Below are positions 6,961-14,997 of a stretch of DNA of 32,410 nucleotides, in pieces. A program made the translations under genes and the position numbers. The notes beneath the pieces were generated by a model. That model ran no database searches, was not told where the DNA came from, and saw nothing but the letters and a program-made list of their open reading frames with translations. Positions within the stretch are counted from its first letter, which is position 1; each line of letters opens with the position of its first letter. The stretch comes from Pseudomonas sp. (GTDB lineage Bacteria > Pseudomonadota > Gammaproteobacteria > Pseudomonadales > Pseudomonadaceae), in contig NZ_JASLGE010000026.1 in NCBI RefSeq assembly GCF_030150285.1, positions 1 to 32,410 on the forward strand, given 5' to 3'.

Positions 6961-7015
6961 AACAGGCGAGGAGTGCGCATTTACATCACGTAAATGGCGC
7001 TAATTCGCCTGTTTT
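6961..7015 (+). terminator. bifurcated hairpin, probable terminator of the endA unit
   Basis: An outer stem AACAGGCGA (6961-6969) pairs with TCGCCTGTT (7005-7013) and encloses an inner hairpin, CATTTAC/GTAAATG around ATCAC (6978-6996), extended by GCG/CGC after a bulge. The outer stem ends in TTTT. This is larger and more complex than an ordinary terminator. Confidence 0.6.
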
Positions 7016-7191
7016 CATCTCGCCTTAACTTCGCTTTAAAAACACTTCATAAACCCCCTGGAGCGCTGATCAACACTCAGGCTCGGGCGTTTATTCCCAC
7101 TTAAAAAAACGATCCTGCGCCCCTGCAACTTATGAATTTTCCAAGGGCGGGCTCATTGCCGAACACCCCTTGCCGGGCTTTTACTCTGTGC

Positions 7192-7905
7192 ATGATTAAA
7201 CAAGCTCGGTTCAACAAAAAACAACGGGTGGTCAATGAACTCGTCTACCGCATTAAAAGTGGGCTTTTGGTCTACGGCCATCCCCTGCCCGAACAAGCAC
7301 AACTCGCACACGAGTTGCGCGTCAGCAGCATTACGTTGCGTGAAGCCCTGGCCGAACTCGAAAGGCGAAGGTATATAGCCATGAAGACCGAAGGCGGAGC
7401 CATCGTCACTTATGACGGCATAACACTCGATCAACATAACGGCTGGACACAGGCGCTGGCAGACACGGGAGCACGCATCCACACAGAACTGCTTCAACTT
7501 CAGGCCGTCGAGCGCCCTGAACTGGCACACACTTTCGGCTTTACACACTTTATAACGCTTGAACGACGCCGCCGCCGGGACGATGGCACCGCCATCTCCC
7601 TGGAGCGCTCACTCATGCCAGCAACCGCAGGCCTTGAGAGTCTCCCCCGGGTTGGCCTGATAGACGCCTCACTCACCATCACCTTGGCCGCCTACGGTTT
7701 TGTGGGCAATCGCGGCGATCAATGGATCGGGGCCGAACCTCTCAGCGAAGAAGATGCACTGTTGCTTGGGCGTAAACCGGGAACCGTTTTTATCAAAACC
7801 TTGCGCACCACTTACGACCGCCAAGATCGTTTTATGGAGCAAGTCGAAAGCTGGCTGGACCCACACCACTTTCGCATGTACCGCGCCTTCGGCCCTCAAC
7901 AATGA
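7192..7905 (+). CDS. GntR-family transcriptional regulator with UTRA ligand domain
   Basis: About 237 residues. The N-terminal winged helix (roughly 10-75, with SGLLVYGHPLPEQAQLA and SSITLREALAELERRRYI) is typical of GntR, including the wing. The C-terminal part (LERRRRRDDGTAISLERSLMP to the end) fits the UTRA effector-binding fold of the HutC/YegW subfamily. The frame is open from 7132. I chose the ATG at 7192 because GntR proteins usually begin about ten residues before the helix-turn-helix; neither start has a strong ribosome site. Its stop overlaps the next gene by four bases (ATGA). In gene content it corresponds to E. coli yegW, but here it is the first gene of the operon. It probably controls the operon in response to the transported compound or a derivative. 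Confidence 0.88.
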   Translation: MIKQARFNKKQRVVNELVYRIKSGLLVYGHPLPEQAQLAHELRVSSITLREALAELERRRYIAMKTEGGAIVTYDGITLDQHNGWTQALADTGARIHTELLQLQAVERPELAHTFGFTHFITLERRRRRDDGTAISLERSLMPATAGLESLPRVGLIDASLTITLAAYGFVGNRGDQWIGAEPLSEEDALLLGRKPGTVFIKTLRTTYDRQDRFMEQVESWLDPHHFRMYRAFGPQQ

Positions 7906-8906
7906 CGGCCATTGATCGCGCCCTTGGCACACTGCACGGCCTGGCGCTGGGTGACGCGCTGGGCATGCCCACCCAGTCATTCAGTCGAGCGCAGGTTCTC
8001 TCCCGTTTTGGGCACGTCACCACATTGCTGGATGCGCCAGCCGATCAACCTGTGGCGCCTGGCATGCACAGCGGCTCAACCACTGATGACACGGCTCAGG
8101 CCCTTCTGATTGCACAGTTGCTGATCGAGGGCAGCGGGCACATCAACCCGGATCACCTTGCCCAGCGCCTTATCGCCTGGGAGTTGAAGATGAAAGCCAA
8201 GGGGTCGAAAGACCTGCTCGGCCCTTCCACCAAGCATGCCATCGAGCGGATACAGGCCGGGCATACCCCTGATGACTCTGGCCGCCACGGCACCACCAAC
8301 GGTGCCGCCATGCGCATTGCACCTGTCGGGATCGCCATCAACATCACTCAGGCCGAACGTTTTCTCGATACGGTGATTCAAGCGTGCCAGGTCACGCACA
8401 ACACCAGCCTGGGGATTGCCAGTGCTGCGGCCATCGCGGCTGTAGTGTCCAGCGGCATCAATGGCGAAACACTCGAGCACGCCCTCAATGCAGGCACCAA
8501 GATGGCTTTTATGGCAGAGCCTCACGGCCACTGGGTTGCCGGGGGCCGTATAGGCCCGCGTATTCGCTGGGCGCGAAAGGAAAGCCTGAAATGCAGCACT
8601 GGCAATATCGGCGACTGGCTGTACGACGTCATCGGCACCTCCGTCGCTTCTCAGGAATCTGTCGTCGCAGCATTCGCCCTGGCGCAACAGGTGGCCAGTG
8701 GCAAGCTGGGCAGCTTTGATGCCCTGTGCATGGCCGCCAGCCTCGGCGGGGACACGGACACCATCGCCGCCATGCTTGGGGCCATGCTCGGTGCCTGCGG
8801 CACAATGCCCAACTGGCCTGTCGCCCTGGTCAATCATGTCATTCAGGTCAACGCCCTGCACCTGGAACCACTGGCCCTCTCTCTATTGACCCTTCGCAAC
8901 ACGTGA
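7902..8906 (+). CDS. ADP-ribosylglycohydrolase-fold enzyme (YegU/DraG-like)
   Basis: A 334-residue cytoplasmic protein of the ADP-ribosylglycohydrolase superfamily. Both metal-binding signatures are present: TDDT at 61-64 in the N-terminal part and GGDTDT at 282-287 near the C-terminus, with GALGMP-type residues (ALGDALGM) at the start. These residues bind two Mg2+ in DraG and the ARH enzymes, which cleave N-glycosidic bonds to ribose. No protein substrate or nitrogenase gene is nearby. Instead a permease and a sugar kinase follow, so I infer a small-molecule N-riboside as substrate rather than ADP-ribosylated protein. It overlaps the regulator by four bases. The E. coli counterpart by context is yegU, whose substrate I do not know to be established. 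Confidence 0.88.
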   Translation: MTAIDRALGTLHGLALGDALGMPTQSFSRAQVLSRFGHVTTLLDAPADQPVAPGMHSGSTTDDTAQALLIAQLLIEGSGHINPDHLAQRLIAWELKMKAKGSKDLLGPSTKHAIERIQAGHTPDDSGRHGTTNGAAMRIAPVGIAINITQAERFLDTVIQACQVTHNTSLGIASAAAIAAVVSSGINGETLEHALNAGTKMAFMAEPHGHWVAGGRIGPRIRWARKESLKCSTGNIGDWLYDVIGTSVASQESVVAAFALAQQVASGKLGSFDALCMAASLGGDTDTIAAMLGAMLGACGTMPNWPVALVNHVIQVNALHLEPLALSLLTLRNT

Positions 8907-8968
8907 GCCCTGCGCCAGGGCCTTTCTACTTAAAACGATAATAAATCGTCTCAGGAGCGACACCCCTT

Positions 8969-10432
8969 ATGAGCAATTCAACAGCCGGGCACAGTGCCGG
9001 ACAACTGGAAACCCGTGGCATCGACCCCATTCCCGAAAGCGAGTGCAGGGGTAACCCGCAACAACTGTTCTGGGTCTGGTTCGCCGCCAATATCAGCATT
9101 CTTGGCCTGCCCCTTGGCGCTACGCTGGTGGCCTTTCATCACCTGTCGATTTGGCAGGTACTGATCGTCGCCATGATCGGCGCGGGCGGCTCATTCGCAC
9201 TGGTCGGGGTGGTTTCGATCGGCGGGCGACGTGGGCGAGCACCCAGCCTGACGCTGTCGCGAGCCATTTTCGGCATACGCGGCAATCTTGGGCCTACCCT
9301 GGTTTCCCTGGTGTCCAGACTCGGCTGGGAAACCGTCAATACCGTCACCGCCGCCTTTGTACTGCTCGCCCTCAGTACGATACTACTGGGCACACCGTTT
9401 CAGGCTAAAAGCGCCCCTGTACTGACAGTGCTGTGTATCGGCGTGTTTATGCTACTGACCCTACTGGTTTCGGGCTTGGGGCATGCCACGCTGCTGCTCA
9501 TTCAAAAGTGGGCGACGTACTTGTTCGGTGCACTCAATCTGTGGGTGGCGGGCTTTCTGCTGGTCACCATCGATTGGCCTGCTGTGGTCAATGCACCGCC
9601 TGCCCCCTTGAGCGCGGTCATTATCGGTATCGGCATCATGGCCGCAGGTACTGGCATCGGCTGGGCCAACGCCGGGGCAGACATCTCCCGCTACCAAAAG
9701 CGCAGCGTCAGTGCAGCACAACTGGTGGCATGCGCCACGTGGGGAGCCGCCATTCCGCTGGTCTTGCTCATCTGTCTCGGCAGCCTGTTATCGGTGGGCA
9801 ACCACGACCTCGCCACCGCCAGCGACCCTATCACCGCGATCCGTAACCGGCTGCCCGCCTGGATGGCCGTGCCCTATCTGGTCAGCGCGTTCGGCGGCCT
9901 GCTGCTGTCCAATTACCTGTCCGTTTATTCCGCCGGCCTGACAACATTGACCCTGGGCCTGCGAGTCAAACGGGTGCAAGCCGTCTTCGTCGATATTGTG
10001 GTCATCACTGGTGGCTCGGCTTTTTTCATGCTCTACGCCGACAGTTTTTACGGCCCGTTTATTACCTTTATTTCGCTCACCGCCATCCCGATCACTGCCT
10101 GGGTGGCCATTTTTATCGTCGACCTGCTCCATCGCCAGCACTACAGCCCCAAAGATCTGATCGATACCAGCCCCACCAGTGCGTACTGGTACCACGGCGG
10201 TATCGAGTGGCGGGCCGTCAGCGCCTGGGCCGCAGCCCTGATAACAGGCGTGTGCTTTACCCGCGTTGGTAGTGCCGAGACCACCTGGTTTGCAGGGCCG
10301 CTGGCAGACACCTGGGCAGGTGAAAACGGCTTGGGATGGGTGATGACCTTTGTGATAGCCGGTGGTTTGTATGCGCTGATGGGCGGTGCGCGGCAGGCTC
10401 GTCAACCGCAGCCAGGCGTCACCCATGCCTAG
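8969..10432 (+). CDS. NCS1-family permease (nucleobase:cation symporter type)
   Basis: A 487-residue integral membrane protein with about 12 hydrophobic segments. The N-terminal stretch (PIPESECRGNPQQLFWVWFAANIS) is the typical entry of NCS1 carriers, followed by the GRRGRAPSLTLSRAIFG segment and TM6 with GWANAGADISRY, all CodB/PucI-like features. Known NCS1 substrates include cytosine, purines, allantoin, hydantoins, thiamine and pyridoxine, so the substrate here is open. GGAG at about 8953 supports the ATG at 8969. It lies 62 bases after the glycohydrolase and overlaps the kinase by eight bases. In the E. coli yegTUV operon the carrier is instead an MFS-type nucleoside permease. Confidence 0.92.
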   Translation: MSNSTAGHSAGQLETRGIDPIPESECRGNPQQLFWVWFAANISILGLPLGATLVAFHHLSIWQVLIVAMIGAGGSFALVGVVSIGGRRGRAPSLTLSRAIFGIRGNLGPTLVSLVSRLGWETVNTVTAAFVLLALSTILLGTPFQAKSAPVLTVLCIGVFMLLTLLVSGLGHATLLLIQKWATYLFGALNLWVAGFLLVTIDWPAVVNAPPAPLSAVIIGIGIMAAGTGIGWANAGADISRYQKRSVSAAQLVACATWGAAIPLVLLICLGSLLSVGNHDLATASDPITAIRNRLPAWMAVPYLVSAFGGLLLSNYLSVYSAGLTTLTLGLRVKRVQAVFVDIVVITGGSAFFMLYADSFYGPFITFISLTAIPITAWVAIFIVDLLHRQHYSPKDLIDTSPTSAYWYHGGIEWRAVSAWAAALITGVCFTRVGSAETTWFAGPLADTWAGENGLGWVMTFVIAGGLYALMGGARQARQPQPGVTHA

Positions 10433-11342
10433 GCTGCTGCACACCGGGCAGGTCATCGTCGACCTGGTCATAGCACTGGATGCCCTGCCTCCGCCAGGCG
10501 GCGATGCGCTGGCCAAAAGTGCCAGCTTCCAGGTGGGTGGCGGCTTTAATGTCATGGCTGCCGCGCAACGTAACGGCTTGGGCACCTTGTATCTGGGCCG
10601 CCACGGCAACGGTCGCTTCGCAGAGCTGGCTCGCGCGGCAATGAGCGCTGAAGGGATTGCCCTGACCTTGCCTACGACCCCAGGTAAAGACACCGGTGTG
10701 TGCATCGCGCTGACCGACGCCAGTGCCGAGCGTACTTTTATCTCGTGTATCGGTGCTGAAGGGGGCCTGTCTGCCGAGGAACTGGCACAGGTCGCCGTTC
10801 TACCGGACGACTGGGTGTATGTCAGCGGTTACAGCCTGCTCCAACCCGACAAAGCCGGCCCCTTGCTGGACTGGGTGCTGAGCCTCGCGCCCAGCGTGCG
10901 TGTGGTATTCGACCCAGGCCCACTGATCACCGCTGTGGCGCTCGACCTGCTTGAAGTACTGCTACCGCGTGTCAACCTGTGGAGCAGCAACCAAGGCGAG
11001 GCCAACAGCGTCGCCCCAAACCCCTGCGCACTGTCCAAGCGCTTGTCCGCGAGCGGTCAGGTGGTTGTCCGTGAAGGTGCTCAAGGCTGCTGGATCAGCC
11101 ACCCCCAGAGCCAACAACACATCCCGGGGTTCAAGGTACATGCGCTGGACACCAATGGCGCGGGGGATGCGCACACGGGCGTCATGCTGGCGGCGCTGTC
11201 CGCCGGCCATTGCCTTGCCTACGCCGCCCGCCGGGCCAATGCAGCGGCCGCGCTGGCAGTGACGCGCCGTGGGCCTGCCACGGCTCCGCGCGCTGAAGAA
11301 ATAGACGACTTTATGGGGCAGACACCATTGCACAGCCCATAG
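10425..11342 (+). CDS. PfkB-family (ribokinase-like) carbohydrate kinase, YegV-like
   Basis: A 305-residue cytoplasmic kinase. The N-terminal PfkB motif is VGGGFNVMAAAQRNG and the C-terminal signature DTNGAGDAHTG is at 242-252, with Asp248 as catalytic base and the anion hole in GAGD. The family phosphorylates sugars and nucleosides at a primary hydroxyl. A longer frame opens at 10386 inside the permease gene, but the ATG at 10425 overlaps the permease stop by eight bases and gives the normal N-terminus. As the last gene of the operon it most likely phosphorylates the sugar released by the glycohydrolase, or the intact riboside. Which of these comes first cannot be told from sequence. Confidence 0.9.
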   Translation: MPRLLHTGQVIVDLVIALDALPPPGGDALAKSASFQVGGGFNVMAAAQRNGLGTLYLGRHGNGRFAELARAAMSAEGIALTLPTTPGKDTGVCIALTDASAERTFISCIGAEGGLSAEELAQVAVLPDDWVYVSGYSLLQPDKAGPLLDWVLSLAPSVRVVFDPGPLITAVALDLLEVLLPRVNLWSSNQGEANSVAPNPCALSKRLSASGQVVVREGAQGCWISHPQSQQHIPGFKVHALDTNGAGDAHTGVMLAALSAGHCLAYAARRANAAAALAVTRRGPATAPRAEEIDDFMGQTPLHSP

Positions 11343-11492
11343 CACGCCCCCTGGTGCTCAAAACCGCCAGGCTCCTCACTGCAACCCGACCAAAGAGAGT
11401 AGGCGGACAACTGCAAAACCATCATTAAATGCTGGAAAGTGTTCGAAAGGGTGTTTTAACCTTACATCCTGACTGCCAACAAGCTACACAAG

Positions 11493-11522
11493 AGCCCGAC
11501 AATTCCCACAAATTGTCGGGCT
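11493..11522. repeat. 12-bp perfect inverted repeat after the kinase gene
   Basis: AGCCCGACAATT pairs with AATTGTCGGGCT around a six-base loop CCCACA. No T run follows on either strand, so termination, if any, would not be of the classical kind. It separates the four-gene operon from lpxO. Confidence 0.6.
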
Positions 11523-11571
11523 ACTTGCGTGTATGAGGGGCTGTTTTTTCTCTAGACATGTGACGATATTC

Positions 11572-12471
11572 TTGAAGCTCATCATTATTGCTGTTTACGT
11601 TGTATCCATTGCGTATGTTCACCTACGGGGTAAGGTTCGCCATAAATTAGGTCGCCAACTGAGTGACCACTCCACATTTCTGGCCCCGATCAATTGTTTC
11701 TTGTACCTGTTTTCCAAGGTTCCGAGCCAACCCTACTTCAAGCCGGCCGACTTCCCTGAACTGCAACCTTTGCAGGCCCATTGGCAAGAAATACGCGAAG
11801 AAGCACGCAACCTTATGCGCACAGGCGAAATCAAACGCTCAGAGCAACCAAACGACGTGGGTTTCAACTCGTTTTTCAAGACCGGTTGGAAGCGCTTTTA
11901 CTTGAAATGGTACGGCGACAACCACCCTTCAGCGGTAGCGCTGTGCCCGCGCACTCTCGAACTGCTCAACAGCATTGGCACCATCAAGGCCGCCATGTTT
12001 GCCGAGCTGCCGCCGGGCTCGAAACTGGTTCGCCATCGCGACCCTTATGCGGGCTCCTTGCGCTATCACCTGGGCCTGGATACCCCTAACGACCCGGGTT
12101 GCTACATCAATGTCGATGGGCAAACGTACGCTTGGCGGGACGGTGAGGCGGTGATGTTTGACGAAACCTTTATCCATTACGCCGAAAACACCACGGATAA
12201 AAACCGCCTCATTTTGTTCTGTGACATTGAACGGCCCATGCAATACCGCTGGGCGGCGGCGTTTAATCAGTGGTTCAGCCGCACCGTCATGGCGTCCGCC
12301 AGCGCCCCCAATGGGGCCAATGACAAAACCGGTGCCCTTAATCGCGCCTTTAGCCGCCTTTACACGATTCGCCAGCGTGGAAAAGCCCTGAAAAAGCGCA
12401 ACCGCACGCGCTACTACCTGGAAAAATGGGCTATCTTCGGCGGCCTGCTGGCACTGTTTCTGCTGATTTAG
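11572..12471 (+). CDS. lpxO: Fe(II)/2-oxoglutarate-dependent lipid A hydroxylase LpxO
   Basis: A 299-residue member of the aspartyl/asparaginyl beta-hydroxylase family. LpxO adds a 2-hydroxyl to a secondary acyl chain of lipid A at the inner membrane. The iron ligands are visible as HRD at 155-157 and His202 (FIHYAEN), with Arg212 for 2-oxoglutarate. A hydrophobic N-terminal anchor (IIIAVYVVSIAYV) and a C-terminal hydrophobic tail (WAIFGGLLALFLLI) agree with membrane association. The frame is open from an ATG at 11533, with a GTG at 11560 and a TTG at 11572. I chose TTG because it yields the MKLII start and length usual for LpxO; no start has a clear ribosome site, so this is uncertain. Confidence 0.88.
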   Translation: MKLIIIAVYVVSIAYVHLRGKVRHKLGRQLSDHSTFLAPINCFLYLFSKVPSQPYFKPADFPELQPLQAHWQEIREEARNLMRTGEIKRSEQPNDVGFNSFFKTGWKRFYLKWYGDNHPSAVALCPRTLELLNSIGTIKAAMFAELPPGSKLVRHRDPYAGSLRYHLGLDTPNDPGCYINVDGQTYAWRDGEAVMFDETFIHYAENTTDKNRLILFCDIERPMQYRWAAAFNQWFSRTVMASASAPNGANDKTGALNRAFSRLYTIRQRGKALKKRNRTRYYLEKWAIFGGLLALFLLI

Positions 12472-12510
12472 CAGCCAGGCCGCTGCCCTTAGGCTCGGGA
12501 GATTTTCAAG

Positions 12511-13056
12511 ATGCCCATTCGTCTCAGCTTCATTTGCCACGCTCGCACCGAGGCCCAGCGCCTGGGGCGCTTTGCCCTGGACGAAACGGTCGACCCCAAG
12601 GAGCTGGAGAAAGCCAGGCAACTGGCCAGCACCCTGAAAAAAACCGTGCGAATTCTGTGTGCACCCGAGACCCGGGCGTTGCAAACCGCCCAAGCCCTGG
12701 GCGGCGAAATAGAAATCGTGCCCGCCCTTGAGGATTACGACATGGGCGACTGGAAAGGCCTGAGCTTGGCTGATCTGCAACAGATCGCTCCCGACGCCCT
12801 CGCCCACTGGATCAACACGCCGCTTTCGGCTGCGCCCAACGGTGAATCCGTACACGCGCTGTGTGCACGGATCAGCACCTGGCTCAGCGAGTTCCGTGAG
12901 GACGGTCACTTTGCCGTCGTCACACACCCGTTCGTGATCCGCGCCGCCGTCCTCCATGCCTTGGCTGCCAGCACGGCTTCATTCAACTTGATAGACGTCG
13001 AACCGCTGTCCCGGGTTGAACTGCGGCTCAGTGATCGCTGGCGGTTGCGTCTATAA
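12511..13056 (+). CDS. histidine phosphatase family protein with altered RHG motif
   Basis: A 181-residue cytoplasmic protein of the phosphoglycerate mutase/histidine phosphatase fold. The pocket is recognisable: His10, Arg55 (APETRALQTA), Glu74 (LEDYDMGDWKG) and His139 (VVTHPFVIRA). However the usual RHG tripeptide at residues 9-11 reads CHA, so the first phosphate-binding arginine is a cysteine; an Arg two residues after His10 might stand in. Substrate and activity are therefore unclear. GGAG lies about 11 bases before the ATG. It follows lpxO by 39 bases, so co-transcription is possible, and it is convergent with bkdR (12-base gap). Confidence 0.85.
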   Translation: MPIRLSFICHARTEAQRLGRFALDETVDPKELEKARQLASTLKKTVRILCAPETRALQTAQALGGEIEIVPALEDYDMGDWKGLSLADLQQIAPDALAHWINTPLSAAPNGESVHALCARISTWLSEFREDGHFAVVTHPFVIRAAVLHALAASTASFNLIDVEPLSRVELRLSDRWRLRL

Positions 13057-13068
13057 GCACCCGCGTCT

Positions 13069-13557
13069 TCAGCCTTCCAGCATCAAACCGCCCGGCGGTA
13101 AAGGTAGCGCCGTTTTGTACCTGACTTGCTTGAGGGCAAAGCTGGAACGGATATTCGCCACGCCCGGCACTTTGGTCAGGAAATCCATCATAAAGCGCTC
13201 CAGCGCCTGAATGCTGGGCACCAGCACCCGAATCAGATAATCCGGGTCCCCAGCCATCAAATAGCACTCCATCACTTCCTGCCGGTCGGAAATCGCCGCC
13301 TCAAAGTGCTGCAGCGCCTCTTCGACCTGCTTTTCAAGGCTGACATGAATAAACACATTCACGTGCAGCCCCAGCATGTCGGCATCCAGCAACGTCACCT
13401 GTTCGCGAATCAACCCGTGTTCTTCCATGGCTTTGACCCGGTTAAAACACGGGGTGGGCGACAGGTTAACCGAGCGCGCAAGGTCCGCATTGGTGATGCG
13501 CGCATTCTGCTGAAGGCTATTGAGAATCCCTATATCCGTCCGATCTAGCTTGCGCAT
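13069..13557 (-). CDS. bkdR: Lrp/AsnC-family activator of the branched-chain dehydrogenase operon
   Basis: A 162-residue Lrp-type regulator: N-terminal helix-turn-helix (about 1-60, NADLARSVNLSPTPCFNRVKAM) and C-terminal RAM effector domain (about 65-150, with MECYLMAGDPDYLIRV). In P. putida BkdR is the obligate activator of bkdA1A2B-lpdV and responds to branched-chain amino acids. It is divergent from that operon here, in the same arrangement, with about 200 AT-rich bases between. Length and sequence match the known protein closely. Autoregulation is expected from the shared region. Confidence 0.95.
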   Translation of the reverse strand: MRKLDRTDIGILNSLQQNARITNADLARSVNLSPTPCFNRVKAMEEHGLIREQVTLLDADMLGLHVNVFIHVSLEKQVEEALQHFEAAISDRQEVMECYLMAGDPDYLIRVLVPSIQALERFMMDFLTKVPGVANIRSSFALKQVRYKTALPLPPGGLMLEG

Positions 13558-13588
13558 GAGACAAAAGCACCTTTTTTTTATGTTTATA

Positions 13589-13700
13589 AAGAATTCTTAT
13601 CCTTAATCACCACAAAGCACAACGAACTACAGAGAAATATTCTTCACTGTCAGGAATATGATTGTTGTAGGACAAGATCTGGCCCTTTCATCCGCCAGAT
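13589..13700. promoter_or_regulatory. bkdR-bkdA1 control region with Lrp-like sites
   Basis: The intergenic region is AT-rich and holds a perfect palindrome AAGAATTCTT (13589-13598), a GAGAAATATTCTTC element (13632-13645) with a symmetric core, and GGAATATG (about 13653-13660). These resemble the loose Lrp-family consensus. Nearer the gene, ATCTGGC (13677-13683) can pair with GCCAGAT (13694-13700). BkdR binding to multiple sites here is expected from P. putida; the individual sites are inferred. Confidence 0.55.
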
Positions 13701-13760
13701 ACTCCACGTTGTAGCTCCCGCGCCCTAATAAACACGACAAGATCGAGCGTAGAGAAAGCC

Positions 13761-14993
13761 ATGAACGACTATGCACCGCTGCGCCTGCACGTCCCCGAAC
13801 CTTCCGGTCGCCCGGGCTGCAAGACCGACTTCAGTTACCTGCGCCTGACCGATGCCGGTCAGACACGCAAACCTGCGATTGACGTAGAACCGGCCGACAC
13901 CGCCGACCTGGCCAAAGGGTTGATCCGCGTGCTCGACGACCAGGGCCAGGCTCTCGGCCCCTGGGCTGAAGGCGTGTCTACCGAGGTACTGCGCGCGGGC
14001 ATGCGCGCCATGCTCAAGACACGTATTTTCGACACCCGTATGGTGGTGGCCCAGCGCCAGAAAAAAATGTCGTTCTACATGCAAAGCCTTGGCGAAGAAG
14101 CCATCGGCAGCGCCCAGGCCTTGGCCTTGAACATCGACGACATGTGCTTTCCGACCTACCGTCAGCAAAGCATCCTGATGGCCCGTGACGTGCCACTGGT
14201 CGACCTGATCTGCCAATTGCTCTCCAACGAGCGCGACCCGCTCAAGGGCCGGCAGTTGCCGATTATGTATTCGGTACGCGACTACGGCTTTTTCAGTATT
14301 TCCGGCAACCTCGCCACGCAATTTATGCAAGCCGTGGGCTGGGGCATGGCATCGGCCATCAAGGGCGACACCAAAATCGCCTCGGCCTGGATCGGCGACG
14401 GTGCCACCGCTGAGTCCGACTTTCATACCGCCCTGACCTTTGCCCACGTGTACCGCGCCCCGGTCATTCTTAACGTGGTGAACAATCAATGGGCGATTTC
14501 GACCTTTCAGGCCATTGCCGGAGGCGAGTCCACCACATTCGCTGGGCGAGGCGTCGGCTGTGGCATTGCTTCACTGCGGGTCGACGGTAACGACTTTATC
14601 GCGGTGTATGCCGCCTCCGTCTGGGCCGCAGAACGCGCCCGCCGTAACCTGGGCCCGACCCTGATCGAATGGGTCACTTATCGCGCAGGCCCGCACTCTA
14701 CGTCTGACGACCCTTCCAAGTACCGTCCTGCAGATGACTGGAGCCACTTCCCGCTGGGCGATCCGATTATTCGCCTTAAGCAGCACCTGATTGCCACGGG
14801 CAACTGGTCCGAGGAAGAGCACGCCGCCGTCAGCGCCGAACTCGAAGCCGAAATCATCGGCGCGCAAAAGGAAGCCGAGCGTTTCGGCACCCTGGCGGGC
14901 GGGCAAATGCCGAGCGCGTCGACGATTTTTGAAGATGTGTACAAGGACATGCCCGATCACTTGCGCCGGCAACGTCAGGAATTGGGGTTATAA
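13761..14993 (+). CDS. bkdA1: branched-chain 2-oxoacid dehydrogenase E1 alpha subunit
   Basis: A 410-residue E1 alpha chain, the same length as P. putida BkdA1 (from memory). With BkdA2 it uses thiamine diphosphate to decarboxylate the 2-oxo acids of valine, leucine and isoleucine and to pass the acyl group to the lipoyl domain of E2. The ThDP motif begins GDG at 212-214 and ends NN at 241-242. The phosphorylation-loop-like segment YRAGPHSTSDDPSKYRP is conserved. The ATG at 13761 is preceded by GAGAAAG. It is the first gene of bkdA1-bkdA2-bkdB-lpdV, with four bases between its stop and the next start. Confidence 0.97.
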   Translation: MNDYAPLRLHVPEPSGRPGCKTDFSYLRLTDAGQTRKPAIDVEPADTADLAKGLIRVLDDQGQALGPWAEGVSTEVLRAGMRAMLKTRIFDTRMVVAQRQKKMSFYMQSLGEEAIGSAQALALNIDDMCFPTYRQQSILMARDVPLVDLICQLLSNERDPLKGRQLPIMYSVRDYGFFSISGNLATQFMQAVGWGMASAIKGDTKIASAWIGDGATAESDFHTALTFAHVYRAPVILNVVNNQWAISTFQAIAGGESTTFAGRGVGCGIASLRVDGNDFIAVYAASVWAAERARRNLGPTLIEWVTYRAGPHSTSDDPSKYRPADDWSHFPLGDPIIRLKQHLIATGNWSEEEHAAVSAELEAEIIGAQKEAERFGTLAGGQMPSASTIFEDVYKDMPDHLRRQRQELGL

Positions 14994-14997
14994 CCAG

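Noticed and set aside
10386..10424. Upstream extension of the kinase gene
   Set aside because: The ATG at 10425 gives the normal PfkB start and a standard operon overlap.
11929..12957. 342-codon open frame antisense to lpxO and the phosphatase gene
   Set aside because: It spans two sense genes with clear catalytic residues; the antisense product shows no family features.
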